From Crocinitomicaceae bacterium (GTDB taxonomy: Bacteria; Bacteroidota; Bacteroidia; Flavobacteriales_D; Crocinitomicaceae), in assembly GCA_022447665.1 (NCBI GenBank), contig JAKVAQ010000005.1, positions 95,424 through 144,157 of the forward strand: a DNA stretch of 48,734 nucleotides, given 5' to 3'. Below are positions 9,066 to 16,916 of this stretch, one piece after another (the stretch's first letter is position 1; the number at the start of each line of letters is the position of its first letter). Under the pieces are notes generated by a model. That model saw only the letters and a list, made by a program, of their open reading frames with translations. It did no database searches and had not been told where the DNA came from. A program made the position numbers and the translations under genes.

Positions 9066-9910
9066 TGAGACATTTAGTTTACATACTGCTCTTGAGTTTG
9101 ATTATTATCGGATGTAAGAAAGAAACGCCACAAATCAATCAATCCAATGTATCCCTCAAGTTGATCTCTGATGTGTTCACTCCAAATAAATACTTGATTC
9201 AAAATTTATTGGTGACTTCTACGAACGACACAGTAATCAATGATGGTAGAATCCGTATAATTGACTCTTTAAATGGCGTTTTGGCCGATGATACGTGGAG
9301 AAATTTCTTGGAGTATACTATTGAATTGACCGAACCAGTAGAGTACAATATTAATTTCAATCTTTACCATATCTCTGGAGGAAGAGAAGTCTTAGATGCC
9401 ACGACAAACGCAAATCTCGACAACCGTGTTTATCCAAAATACTTGAAGTTAAATTCTGCAGAAATGACAACCGCTTGTCTTGAAGATGGTTTTTATGGAG
9501 AAGAAGTAAGTAGTACCTTCGGAACTTTCGTTTATATAAACCAAAAGCAGCTTGATATTTTTGATGATGAGGACACAGAATATGACACGCCTTATGAAAA
9601 CTTGACCTTCTTTGAACGTGTTTATTCACCAAAAAAACTCAGCTTTAACTTTACGGACTTGAAATTCCCTGTAAGGACTTTACAAAACAATAGCATGCGC
9701 TGGATGTATTACCAAGTTTATATCAACTACCCATTAGCTATCGGTTCATCATTTATTGAATATCGAGACATCCGATTTAATATTGATTTACAAGAATTAT
9801 ACTACGCTGGAAATAACGAAGCCGGAGTTGAATATTCGATTGTCAACGAAATCCGAAACACAGGCGACCCTGATTACGGAGAGATAAAAATTGAATGGAT
9901 TTATGAATAA
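9065..9910 (+). CDS. Lipoprotein of the WD40-caspase operon
   Basis: A 281-residue protein with signal peptide MRHLVYILLLSLI and lipobox IIGC, Cys17 followed by KKETPQ. The mature region is predicted to be mostly beta-strand, with many Tyr/Phe/Asp residues (FYGEEVSSTFGTFVYINQ, RWMYYQVYINYPLAIG) and no named domain. It overlaps the upstream stop by one base. It differs in length and sequence from the lipoprotein before it, so the two are not obvious duplicates. Function not recognised; co-expression with the caspase and barrel is very likely from the overlaps. Confidence 0.72.
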   Translation: MRHLVYILLLSLIIIGCKKETPQINQSNVSLKLISDVFTPNKYLIQNLLVTSTNDTVINDGRIRIIDSLNGVLADDTWRNFLEYTIELTEPVEYNINFNLYHISGGREVLDATTNANLDNRVYPKYLKLNSAEMTTACLEDGFYGEEVSSTFGTFVYINQKQLDIFDDEDTEYDTPYENLTFFERVYSPKKLSFNFTDLKFPVRTLQNNSMRWMYYQVYINYPLAIGSSFIEYRDIRFNIDLQELYYAGNNEAGVEYSIVNEIRNTGDPDYGEIKIEWIYE

Positions 9911-10949
9911 GTTTCTCTTCATAGTATCCCTTTTCTTTGTGGTTTCTTGTACGGAAAAAGCGAGTAACCCTGAACGCATTACACTTGAAGGTGGAGAAGC
10001 TTTTGAGTTTACCGCATCAACAAGTGGGAATAAAAACTATTTATGGGATTTTGGAGATGGAAAAACGAGTACTGAAAAGTCTCCTACTTATGCTTATTCT
10101 ACCCCAGGTATTTACATGGTGACGTTTTCCGAACTAAAAAATGGTCGCTTAAAACGTCAAATAAACCGGTATTTGGTGAAGGTTAATCAACTGTATCGCC
10201 CAAGAGTATTTGGCACCCGACTGGCCAGTTCCGGGAGTTACGGCGGGCTTGAATATGATTACCTATACGCTTCTAAAGAGTCTTGGATCGCTTTTGAACT
10301 CGCCGAGAATGAAGATCCTGAAGACTACTCGTATGAGATTATTATTGACAATACAATAACCTTTACTAGCGATATGGATACATGGCTGTATTCTGGAATC
10401 AATTACCAGTTCACGGAATCTGGGCCTGTTGATTTGACATTCAAGGTATACGATAAAAATAATGTGAGTGATCAGTTGGATACAACCGTGTGGATAGGAG
10501 AAGATGAGAGCGAAGTAACCTATCAATTTCCAGATGTTCACAGCGCCAGTATCGGAACGGTTTCGCAACGGTGCTTAATTTTTTATGAAGCCGAAGACGC
10601 CACATCTTACGGACCTATAAGCGATAAAGAAAGTATACTTATCTACCCTGGACCTTCTAGTAGTTATAATCTTTTCAGTTTCGGTGCTGAGGAAATCTGG
10701 GATGAAGATTTGAATACATATTGGGACTACAGAGGGATCTCTATGAATTCATTTGGAGCAGTTTCAGATGGAGGGTCTGCTACTGTAACAATTCCGGCAT
10801 TCGACGATAGTGATGATTTTGATGAGCTATATGTGATGTGCGTTATTGTTGGTCAAAACGGAATTGCTTTTGGTGAGAAAATTCAAAAAATCACTCCCGG
10901 CGCTATCGCATCTTCAGAAGTCTTTGACTTGAATTATTTACCTTATTAA
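9903..10949 (+). CDS. PKD-domain lipoprotein of the WD40-caspase operon
   Basis: A 348-residue protein. The ATG at 9903 is preferred over the one at 9891 because it gives a standard lipoprotein signal (MNKFLFIVSLFFVVSC, Cys16) and an 8-nt overlap (ATGAATAA) with the preceding stop. Residues about 25-100 form a PKD domain with the diagnostic WDFGDGKTSTEKSPTYAYSTPG, an Ig-like fold used for binding proteins or glycans at cell surfaces. The remainder is beta-rich and unassigned (FTSDMDTWLYSGINYQF, WDEDLNTYWDYRGISM). It is the last gene of the operon and faces the AlkD gene tail-to-tail with only 1 bp between them; no intrinsic terminator is evident. Confidence 0.8.
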   Translation: MNKFLFIVSLFFVVSCTEKASNPERITLEGGEAFEFTASTSGNKNYLWDFGDGKTSTEKSPTYAYSTPGIYMVTFSELKNGRLKRQINRYLVKVNQLYRPRVFGTRLASSGSYGGLEYDYLYASKESWIAFELAENEDPEDYSYEIIIDNTITFTSDMDTWLYSGINYQFTESGPVDLTFKVYDKNNVSDQLDTTVWIGEDESEVTYQFPDVHSASIGTVSQRCLIFYEAEDATSYGPISDKESILIYPGPSSSYNLFSFGAEEIWDEDLNTYWDYRGISMNSFGAVSDGGSATVTIPAFDDSDDFDELYVMCVIVGQNGIAFGEKIQKITPGAIASSEVFDLNYLPY

Positions 10950-10950
10950 C

Positions 10951-11640
10951 CTACTTTAAAAGCCGCAGTGCTTCTTTCTTGCTTAGCGGGGATAGTTTCT
11001 CCCCATGGGCCTTAACAAAGGCTTTAATTTCTTCAGGGATCCTTCTAGAATTATCTCTTAAAATCCACCCAATGGCCTTATTAATGAAGAATTCTTTAGT
11101 ATGACACGTCTTTAATATGATGGTGAATAAAAAATCTAAATCCGTTCTCTCTTTATACTTCAATTGGAAGAGAATCGCCGACCGAATTAACCAGATATTA
11201 TCCGAGTTAATCCATTCGTCGCAAATTTCTTGGCGCTTTTCGGGATATTTAAGGAAATAAGCTCCAGCCAATTGAGGAGCAACAAAATCCACGCTGTCCC
11301 ACCATGAATTTGTTGTAATGAATTCTGTTATCCAGTGTATATCATCTTCTGCTATGTTCCGCTTGTATCCTTTTCCAAGTAATTCTTGCGCAACGTGGTG
11401 GAGCTCCCGCTCAGGATAGCCATGAAGAATACGTGCAATTTCAACTTTAAACGACTGGGGGTAAGATTTACAATAATCTATAAAAAACTTAGACAATTGT
11501 CTTCTTGGAGTAGCCTTAATTCCATACATTTTGAAGTGATTTTTCATGTACGCCTCCATATGATGGGCGTCTTCTTTATTCCTGTTGGCATCAAAGACTT
11601 TACGTAGTTCCTCTATCTTCTCTAAAATACTAGAATCCAT
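10951..11640 (-). CDS. AlkD-like DNA alkylation repair glycosylase
   Basis: A 229-residue all-helical protein of the DNA alkylation repair (AlkC/AlkD, HEAT-like repeat) family, which removes cationic N3- and N7-alkylated purines from DNA. Family landmarks are visible: RRQLSKFF, the WWDSVD block (Trp114, Asp115, Asp118) around the catalytic aspartate, IWLIRSAILFQL (Arg153) and INKAIGWILRD (Trp192), which correspond to the Trp/Asp/Arg/Trp set that cradles DNA in AlkD. Length is normal. The start codon lies in the 3' arm of an almost perfect inverted repeat (11629-11662), suggesting control of initiation. It is transcribed toward the caspase operon and ends 1 bp from it. Confidence 0.87.
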   Translation of the reverse strand: MDSSILEKIEELRKVFDANRNKEDAHHMEAYMKNHFKMYGIKATPRRQLSKFFIDYCKSYPQSFKVEIARILHGYPERELHHVAQELLGKGYKRNIAEDDIHWITEFITTNSWWDSVDFVAPQLAGAYFLKYPEKRQEICDEWINSDNIWLIRSAILFQLKYKERTDLDFLFTIILKTCHTKEFFINKAIGWILRDNSRRIPEEIKAFVKAHGEKLSPLSKKEALRLLK

Positions 11641-11662
11641 ACTTGAAAGTACGGATTCTAGT
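11629..11662 (-). promoter_or_regulatory. Inverted repeat covering the alkD-like start codon
   Basis: Arms ACTAGAATCC (11629-11638) and GGATTCTAGT (11653-11662) are perfectly complementary over 10 bp. A shorter inner complement (TACTT/AAGTA) is separated from them by one mismatch. On the minus-strand transcript the start codon and the first codons (ATGGATTCTAGT) form the second arm, so folding would bury the initiation site. As DNA it could also be a dimeric repressor operator. Neither role is proven. Confidence 0.6.
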
Positions 11663-11705
11663 CATTCTTCGGGCGTAATTTTTAAAAAAGCATCACCTTA
11701 ACAAT

Positions 11706-11837
11706 TAGGTTGGTTAGGTTGGTTATTCGGGGGGTATAGGGCTTAGCCGAATGAGCACGTGGGTTAGACTGCCAAAGTGATGCTGTTTTTGGGTTAGGTT
11801 AAGGGTGGGTTTGGGTTTAGGTTAGGGTTAGGGTTTA
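11706..11837. repeat. G/T-rich degenerate repeat with quadruplex potential
   Basis: This gene-free spacer (11663-11866) holds two clusters of TTAGG-type repeats. The first contains GGTTGGTTAGGTTGG at 11709-11723: four GG tracts with loops of 2, 3 and 2 nt. The second (11792-11834) has six GGG tracts with TTA/TTT-like loops, including GGGTTAGGG, which resembles telomeric repeats. The G-rich strand is the template for the minus-strand genes on both sides. No coding frame is supported. Confidence 0.6.
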
Positions 11838-11866
11838 AAGGTTCATAGGGTGAAGGTCTCTTGGGT

Positions 11867-12556
11867 TCATTTTCTTACGCGCTCTTTCTCTAACCAGAAA
11901 TTATTATCGTCCCAGACTAATGCATATTTGTAGTCTGCTTCACGAAGATATTTTCCCTTGCTCTTCTTTTTTGTTTCATAATCTAAAAAAGCAAACTCCA
12001 CTTCATTAGATTCTGGGGAGATAAAGGCATATGATACTCCAAATTCATCTACAATTGCCATGTCAGATTCATTCTGATCTTTGAAAAAATCAGCATTATT
12101 AGGTGTAGGTAAATTATTACCCAATTGCCATACTAGTTCATCTTCTTTGAAAACGAGGTAATCAAACTTTTGCTCGAACTTTGAAATCTGGTTTAAGAAT
12201 CCGATCTTTTGACCGCCTTTATTAAAAATCTTGAATTCAATAATTGCAAGATTTTCCATGTTCTCGAAAATGATGTACGAGTGATCGGCAGAAACAATGT
12301 AATTGCTCCATCCTTTTTTCGATGATAGGTTGTTCGACTTCACCAAAGTCTCTAGAGCACTTCTGTTGTAGTGGAAATCCTTTTTGTTGAATAAATCTTC
12401 ATCCAATGAAAAGAAATCATGAACAATTTGAGGATGCTCTAGAAATTCCTTGCTCGTGATTTTTTTTACATTTTTGGATGCGTCTTTAGTTGTGTTTTGT
12501 GCGTGTGTTGGAATAAAAAAGAATAAAATACCAAGTAGAGTTATTGTACGTTTCAT
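11867..12556 (-). CDS. Secreted protein, paralogue of the adjacent lipoprotein
   Basis: A 229-residue protein with an ordinary signal peptide (MKRTITLLGILFFFIPTHAQ). The mature part aligns along its length with the upstream gene (12733-13491): HPQIVHDFFSLDEDL against EPEIIQDLFSLPNDI, GWSNYIVSADHSYI against GWHKYIIQEDDHYF, and NADFFKDQ...MAIVDEFG against YADFFEEL...VDIVNEYG. The fold is unnamed and no catalytic residues are apparent. A 176-bp gap separates it from the paralogue; that gap holds a short palindromic stretch (12673-12686) and no gene. This copy lost or never had a lipidation Cys, so it should be soluble in the periplasm or secreted. Function unknown. Confidence 0.68.
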   Translation of the reverse strand: MKRTITLLGILFFFIPTHAQNTTKDASKNVKKITSKEFLEHPQIVHDFFSLDEDLFNKKDFHYNRSALETLVKSNNLSSKKGWSNYIVSADHSYIIFENMENLAIIEFKIFNKGGQKIGFLNQISKFEQKFDYLVFKEDELVWQLGNNLPTPNNADFFKDQNESDMAIVDEFGVSYAFISPESNEVEFAFLDYETKKKSKGKYLREADYKYALVWDDNNFWLEKERVRK

Positions 12557-12732
12557 GAGGTAGGATTTTGTTGGTTTCTATTATCAAGTTACGGCGCAAT
12601 TAAGAAAAACAAAACTTGACTTTCTCGAAATGTTGTGTATATTATATACTCCCTATCCCAGGACACGACTGACCTAAAAGGTTTTAGATCAAGTAACGTA
12701 GAAATTGAAATTTATTGTGCTTGCATAGTATT

Positions 12733-13491
12733 TTATTCTAAAATACTTGTAGAGTTTTGATCGTTTTTTAGACTTTTACGTTGAAAATCGAATTCACCAT
12801 CCGATAAAAATAACTCAAAAATATAGTCCGCATCTCGGTTAAATTCATCCACTTCCTTCTCTCCCATTCTCAAGCCCATTTCCCATTCTGAAAAAATAAA
12901 TACAACCGTGTCGCCAGAAGCCGTTAAATATGTTGAGTAATAGCCATATTCGTTCACAATATCAACTTCTTCCATTGATAACTCTTCAAAGAAATCGGCA
13001 TAGCTTGGTTCAAAAGGGAGTTCAGAATTCTTATACCAATTACCCGAAGCATCTTGCTCCAAATAATCAAACTCCCTAAAATTCTTATCCATCCGACTTA
13101 AGAATGCTTCCTTTTTACCTTCTCTTGTGAAAGTCTTGAATGATATTTCCGAATAACATTCATAATTATCGGCATCGAAGTAATGATCATCCTCCTGGAT
13201 AATATATTTATGCCAACCATACTCATCCTCTTCTCCATCCACTACAACAGTGAGCAAAGCCTCACGATCATAACAATAATCGTCTGTCAAAATATCATTT
13301 GGAAGGGAAAACAAATCCTGAATAATCTCAGGTTCATTACTTAAATCTCTTTCAAGCGTTCCACCGTTGGCTAAGGTCAATGAATCCTCATCAACCTTGT
13401 ACTCCATAATTGCTCCAGTATCTTCTAGAGGCTCTTCTTCGGAACAGGCAATAAAACCTAAACCAATAAAGAGGCAATGCCAAATTTTCAT
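12733..13491 (-). CDS. Putative surface lipoprotein, paralogue of the adjacent secreted protein
   Basis: A 252-residue lipoprotein. The signal [16 protein letters not shown] ends in lipobox FIAC (Cys16), followed immediately by SEEEPLED. An acidic run right after the lipidated Cys resembles the lipoprotein export signal described in Flavobacteriia, so surface exposure is plausible (inference). The mature protein is very acidic and is homologous to the protein at 11867-12556 throughout, including the LFSLPNDILTDD, YADFFEEL and DIVNEYGYYSTYL segments. Its ATG overlaps the kbl stop by one base (TAATG), so it is translated from the kbl transcript. Why a threonine/glycine enzyme is coupled to it is unclear. 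Confidence 0.7.
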   Translation of the reverse strand: MKIWHCLFIGLGFIACSEEEPLEDTGAIMEYKVDEDSLTLANGGTLERDLSNEPEIIQDLFSLPNDILTDDYCYDREALLTVVVDGEEDEYGWHKYIIQEDDHYFDADNYECYSEISFKTFTREGKKEAFLSRMDKNFREFDYLEQDASGNWYKNSELPFEPSYADFFEELSMEEVDIVNEYGYYSTYLTASGDTVVFIFSEWEMGLRMGEKEVDEFNRDADYIFELFLSDGEFDFQRKSLKNDQNSTSILE

Positions 13492-14681
13492 TACTTGATT
13501 ACCCCAAGTTCTTTACCAACTTTTTCAAAAGCAGCTAATGCTCTATCCAACTGCTCGGTTGTATGCGCTGCCGAAAGCTGAACTCTAATTCTTGCTTGCT
13601 CCTTTGGTACAACTGGGTAGAAGAATCCTACGGCGTAAACACCTTCTTCTAATAGTCGATTCGCAAAATCTTGCGATAATTTAGCGTCATACAACATTAC
13701 AGGCACAATTGCCGAATCACCGTCTAACGATTCTAAACCAATTCGCTTTAATCCTGCTTTGAAATAGTTTGTATTCGCTTCTAGTTTATCTCTTAACTCA
13801 GTTGACTCGCTCAACAAATCGAAAACTGCAATAGAAGCACCAACTATGGAAGGTGCTAATGAATTCGAAAATAAGTAAGGACGTGAACGCTGACGAAGCA
13901 TATCAATCACTTCCTTCTTACCCGAAGTAAATCCACCCATTGCTCCACCTAATGCTTTTCCTAAAGTGCCCGTGATAATATCTACTCTACCCATTACACC
14001 GTTATGCTCATGTGTACCTCTACCCGTTTTTCCTATAAAACCAGTAGCATGACAATCATCAACCATTACCAAAGCATCATATTTTTCAGCTAAATCACAA
14101 ATCTTATCAAGCTTTGCAACATAACCATCCATAGAGAATACACCATCAGTTACAATAATTCTATTGCGTTGTGCTTGAGCAGCAATCAATTGCTTTTCAA
14201 GGTCCTCCATATCAGAATTTGCGTATCTATAACGTGCTGCTTTACAAAGTCTCACACCATCAATAATAGAAGCGTGGTTTAAGCTATCTGAAATAATTGC
14301 ATCTTCTTTTCCAAATAACGGCTCAAATACACCTCCATTTGCATCGAATGCAGCAGCGTAAAGAATCGTGTCTTCCATGCCTAAGAAATCTGCAATTTTC
14401 TTCTCTAAGGTTTTATGAATATCCTGTGTTCCACAAATAAATCTTACCGACGACATTCCAAATCCATGCGTATCTAAAGCTTTTTTTGCTCCCTCAATAA
14501 CTTTAGGATGTGAAGATAATCCCAAGTAGTTATTCGCACACATAATAATTACATCCTCACCAGAATCTACTTTCACTTCAGCGCCTTGAGGCGTTACAAT
14601 AATACGTTCTTCTTTGTATAAACCAGCATCTTTTATGTCTGCTAACTCTTCTTGTAATTGCTTTTCTAATTTTCCTATCAT
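13491..14681 (-). CDS. kbl: Glycine C-acetyltransferase (2-amino-3-ketobutyrate CoA ligase)
   Basis: A 396-residue PLP enzyme of the alpha-oxoamine synthase family. It interconverts 2-amino-3-oxobutyrate plus CoA with glycine plus acetyl-CoA, the second step of threonine catabolism after threonine dehydrogenase (no tdh in this window). Visible landmarks: [12 protein letters not shown] near residue 50, [12 protein letters not shown] with the PLP-stacking His near 136, [13 protein letters not shown] (Asp208, His211), and the Schiff-base lysine in [15 protein letters not shown] (Lys242). Length and spacing match the family; the related bioF and ALA synthase activities are less likely given the close KBL-type TGRGTHEH segment. 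Upstream are a TATATTTG -7 box and an imperfect 18-nt direct repeat in the leader. Confidence 0.92.
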   Translation of the reverse strand: MIGKLEKQLQEELADIKDAGLYKEERIIVTPQGAEVKVDSGEDVIIMCANNYLGLSSHPKVIEGAKKALDTHGFGMSSVRFICGTQDIHKTLEKKIADFLGMEDTILYAAAFDANGGVFEPLFGKEDAIISDSLNHASIIDGVRLCKAARYRYANSDMEDLEKQLIAAQAQRNRIIVTDGVFSMDGYVAKLDKICDLAEKYDALVMVDDCHATGFIGKTGRGTHEHNGVMGRVDIITGTLGKALGGAMGGFTSGKKEVIDMLRQRSRPYLFSNSLAPSIVGASIAVFDLLSESTELRDKLEANTNYFKAGLKRIGLESLDGDSAIVPVMLYDAKLSQDFANRLLEEGVYAVGFFYPVVPKEQARIRVQLSAAHTTEQLDRALAAFEKVGKELGVIK

Positions 14682-14683
14682 CT

Positions 14684-14747
14684 TTTGTGTAATTTAAGGT
14701 GAGACCCTTTGTGTAACTTAGGTGACAAATATAATCAACTAATTTTG
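14684..14747. promoter_or_regulatory. Divergent promoter region between kbl and the hydroxylase gene
   Basis: Two Bacteroidota -7 boxes (TAnnTTTG) face opposite ways: TATATTTG on the minus strand (14733-14726) for kbl and TAATTTTG on the plus strand (14740-14747) for the gene at 14768. Neither has a convincing TTG at the -33 position. The kbl leader holds an imperfect direct repeat (TTTGTGTAATTTAAGGTGA at 14684-14702, TTTGTGTAACTTAGGTGA at 14708-14725 in plus orientation) with a 24-nt period that overlaps the expected start site, as an operator might. Confidence 0.45.
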
Positions 14748-14767
14748 TCTAATATTGTTCTTATAGT

Positions 14768-15721
14768 ATGAAGAAGTATCTTTTAATCTTAGCGCTAATT
14801 CTTCCTATTATTGGACTATCGATTAATGAGGAGGCACAAGAATTACCAGGATTTTGGTCAATGCTAGGTAACAACATTCTGAACTACGCCAACTATATAT
14901 GGGCCGAAATAACATTTCAAACTAGCCCTTTTTATGTGAATTATTTTTGGTGGTTGGTGCTATTATCATTGGCTGTCTGGGGATTAGAGATTGCCTTTCC
15001 ATGGAGAAAAAATCAAGGCATTATTCGTAAAGACTTTTGGCTAGATGCCTTTTACATGTTCTTTAACTTCTTCGCTTTTGCGATGGTTATAAACAGTATT
15101 TATGGTGTGATTGACGCTTACTATTTGCGTACTGGACTAACAGCAAAATCGCTTGCCATAGTTGATCTTTCGGATTGGCCAATGTGGTTACAACTATTGG
15201 TATTCTTCATTCTTACAGATTTTGTTCAGTGGTTTACACATGTTCTGTTACATAGGTTTCCGGCATTATGGCGATTTCATAAGGTACATCATAGCGTTGA
15301 AGAAATGGGGTTTGCCGCTCATTTACGCTACCACTGGATGGAAAATATTTTATACAAACCGCTAAAGGTTCTTGCCGTAATGTTGCTTGGAGGATTTGAG
15401 CCTGAAATGGCATTTTTGGTTCATTTCATTGCCATTGGAATAGGTCATTTAAACCATGCTAATTTGGGTTGGGACTATGGTCCTTTGAAATATATATTGA
15501 ACAATCCTAAAATGCATATCTGGCATCATGCGAAAGAAATGCCAGAAAATCATAAATTTGGGATCAACTTTGGAATTTCCTTGAGTATTTGGGATTATCT
15601 TTTCAAAACAGCACATATACCACATAGTGGAAGAGATATAGCATTAGGTTTTGATGGAATAGAAAAGTATCCTAAAACGTTTTTTAAACAGTTAATATCA
15701 GGTTTTTCTAGAGAGAAATAG
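14768..15721 (+). CDS. Sterol desaturase / fatty acid hydroxylase family membrane protein
   Basis: A 317-residue integral membrane di-iron oxygenase. After an N-terminal hydrophobic segment and two or three further membrane spans, the histidine clusters that ligate the metals are all present: HVLLH (158-162), HKVHH (171-175), the H227/H230 pair in HLNHANLGWDYG, and HIWHH (250-254). The family oxidises lipid C-H bonds (sterols, fatty acyl chains, carotenoids); the substrate cannot be read here. The TAATTTTG box at 14740-14747 would start the transcript a few bases upstream of the ATG. Its stop codon lies within the 3' arm of an 11-bp hairpin that ends at the next start codon. Confidence 0.83.
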   Translation: MKKYLLILALILPIIGLSINEEAQELPGFWSMLGNNILNYANYIWAEITFQTSPFYVNYFWWLVLLSLAVWGLEIAFPWRKNQGIIRKDFWLDAFYMFFNFFAFAMVINSIYGVIDAYYLRTGLTAKSLAIVDLSDWPMWLQLLVFFILTDFVQWFTHVLLHRFPALWRFHKVHHSVEEMGFAAHLRYHWMENILYKPLKVLAVMLLGGFEPEMAFLVHFIAIGIGHLNHANLGWDYGPLKYILNNPKMHIWHHAKEMPENHKFGINFGISLSIWDYLFKTAHIPHSGRDIALGFDGIEKYPKTFFKQLISGFSREK

Positions 15722-15729
15722 AAAAACCT
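15700..15729 (+). promoter_or_regulatory. Hairpin at the stop/start junction
   Basis: AGGTTTTTCTA (15700-15710) and TAGAAAAACCT (15719-15729) form a perfect 11-bp stem with an 8-nt loop. The second arm contains the hydroxylase stop codon (15719-15721) and fills the whole 8-nt gap before the next ATG (15730). Folding would hide the ribosome-loading site of the lipoprotein gene unless a ribosome finishing the upstream gene opens the stem. It lacks a following T-tract, so it is not a standard terminator. Confidence 0.6.
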
Positions 15730-16653
15730 ATGCGTAATTTTTTTTTCCTAATTATCCCCGTTATTGTCATCTCTTGTGGACCAGGAGAACCAGATAGCAT
15801 CTATGTTCCAGATACAACTGAACCAGAAGAAGAAAAGTTCCTTCCAACGGAAATAGAGATTATTTCCCAAGGCTTAAGTTGTGATGATACTTATTTCACC
15901 GCTGGTAATAAACGTACCACTAGTGTATTTTACCAATATGGTGAGAAGGTCAATATAAACTTCATCAATTTAACCGGTTTTAAGGTTGTAGATGAATTGA
16001 TATTTCCTAAAATGGATGCCTTTATTATCGACAAGAATGGTGATACGATTTCCAAAGGTTTTGATTTAGACCTTGGAATTGATGAGGGGTATAAGTCTCA
16101 AACTGGAGGTATTGATTTGAACACATTCACGTATTTAGACAATCCTATTCTCCCTCGTGAAAATTATCGTTGGGACGTGTATATATCCGATAGAAATAGT
16201 GAGAACAGACTTCAAACTACTTGCATACTAGGAATATCCAGAAATGATCAAATCAAAGCCACGGCGAACAATGCCACCTTTGTTGAAGTGTATTTATATG
16301 ATACGGGAGAAGGCATGGTGATCACTGATAACAAAGTATTTCCAGGGCAAAGTTTTAAAATGTATTTCGATGGTGTAGAGGGCTTAGAAGAAGTAGATGG
16401 CAAGATGTTTCCGGGGATGGAGATGAGCCTTAAAAACGGTACTGGAGATGTAGTATTGTACGCTGAAAATGCATTAAGGACATATGCAGAAACAGGAATA
16501 GACGCCGAAATTGTAAAAAAATCTATTTATGGTCTAGTAGAAGTGCCGGAAGGTGAAGAAGGTCCTTTACAACTGTACATAAGAATATTTGACCTCAACG
16601 GAAATGCAGAGGTCATTGGTGAAGTTGAATTAGAGTTGGTTCAATTCGGATAA
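15730..16653 (+). CDS. Putative lipoprotein with internal duplication
   Basis: A 307-residue protein with signal MRNFFFLIIPVIV and lipobox VISC (Cys16), followed by GPGEPDS. The mature part appears to hold two related modules: GEKVNINFINLTGFKVVDEL with FPKMDAFIIDKNGDTI in the first half, and GQSFKMYFDGVEGLEEVDG with FPGMEMSLKNGTGDVV in the second, both predicted beta-sandwich-like. No enzyme motif is seen. It starts 8 bp after the hydroxylase and is probably translated by coupling through the junction hairpin. A role linked to the lipid product of the hydroxylase is possible but unsupported by any motif. Confidence 0.68.
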   Translation: MRNFFFLIIPVIVISCGPGEPDSIYVPDTTEPEEEKFLPTEIEIISQGLSCDDTYFTAGNKRTTSVFYQYGEKVNINFINLTGFKVVDELIFPKMDAFIIDKNGDTISKGFDLDLGIDEGYKSQTGGIDLNTFTYLDNPILPRENYRWDVYISDRNSENRLQTTCILGISRNDQIKATANNATFVEVYLYDTGEGMVITDNKVFPGQSFKMYFDGVEGLEEVDGKMFPGMEMSLKNGTGDVVLYAENALRTYAETGIDAEIVKKSIYGLVEVPEGEEGPLQLYIRIFDLNGNAEVIGEVELELVQFG

Positions 16654-16866
16654 TCATTCGAATCCTTTCAAGATCTCTTGAGCTTTCTCTTTATCTGATT
16701 TCCGAACTTGTAGTTTAGTGCCTCCAAAAGCGAAACTAGCATGCCCATAAAGGTTCGATACTTGTTCGTCGATAAGCCAACAGTCAATTCCTTCACTTTC
16801 TAATTTCGACTTCACTAAATGCGCTTGCATTGATTCATCGAATGCTTTAATTGTAATCAGGTTCAT
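16654..16866 (-). CDS. DUF2007 domain protein
   Basis: A 70-residue cytosolic protein. MNLITIKAFDESMQAHLVKS, then SKLESEGIDCWLIDE and KLQVRKSDKEKAQEIL, follow the DUF2007 pattern: a ferredoxin-like alpha/beta unit in which a strand-helix (an N-terminal residue pair contacting a helix that shuttles 'LxxxGI') precedes a C-terminal VxxxDxxxAxxIL helix. The fold is often annotated as a putative signal-transducing or regulatory domain, but no function is established. It lies 50 bp downstream of the helicase on the same strand and its stop abuts the convergent lipoprotein gene with no gap. Confidence 0.8.
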   Translation of the reverse strand: MNLITIKAFDESMQAHLVKSKLESEGIDCWLIDEQVSNLYGHASFAFGGTKLQVRKSDKEKAQEILKGFE

Positions 16867-16916
16867 ACTTCAATTTACGGAAAATGAAGCGGAATTAAAA
16901 CTAAAATCTGTTAAAT

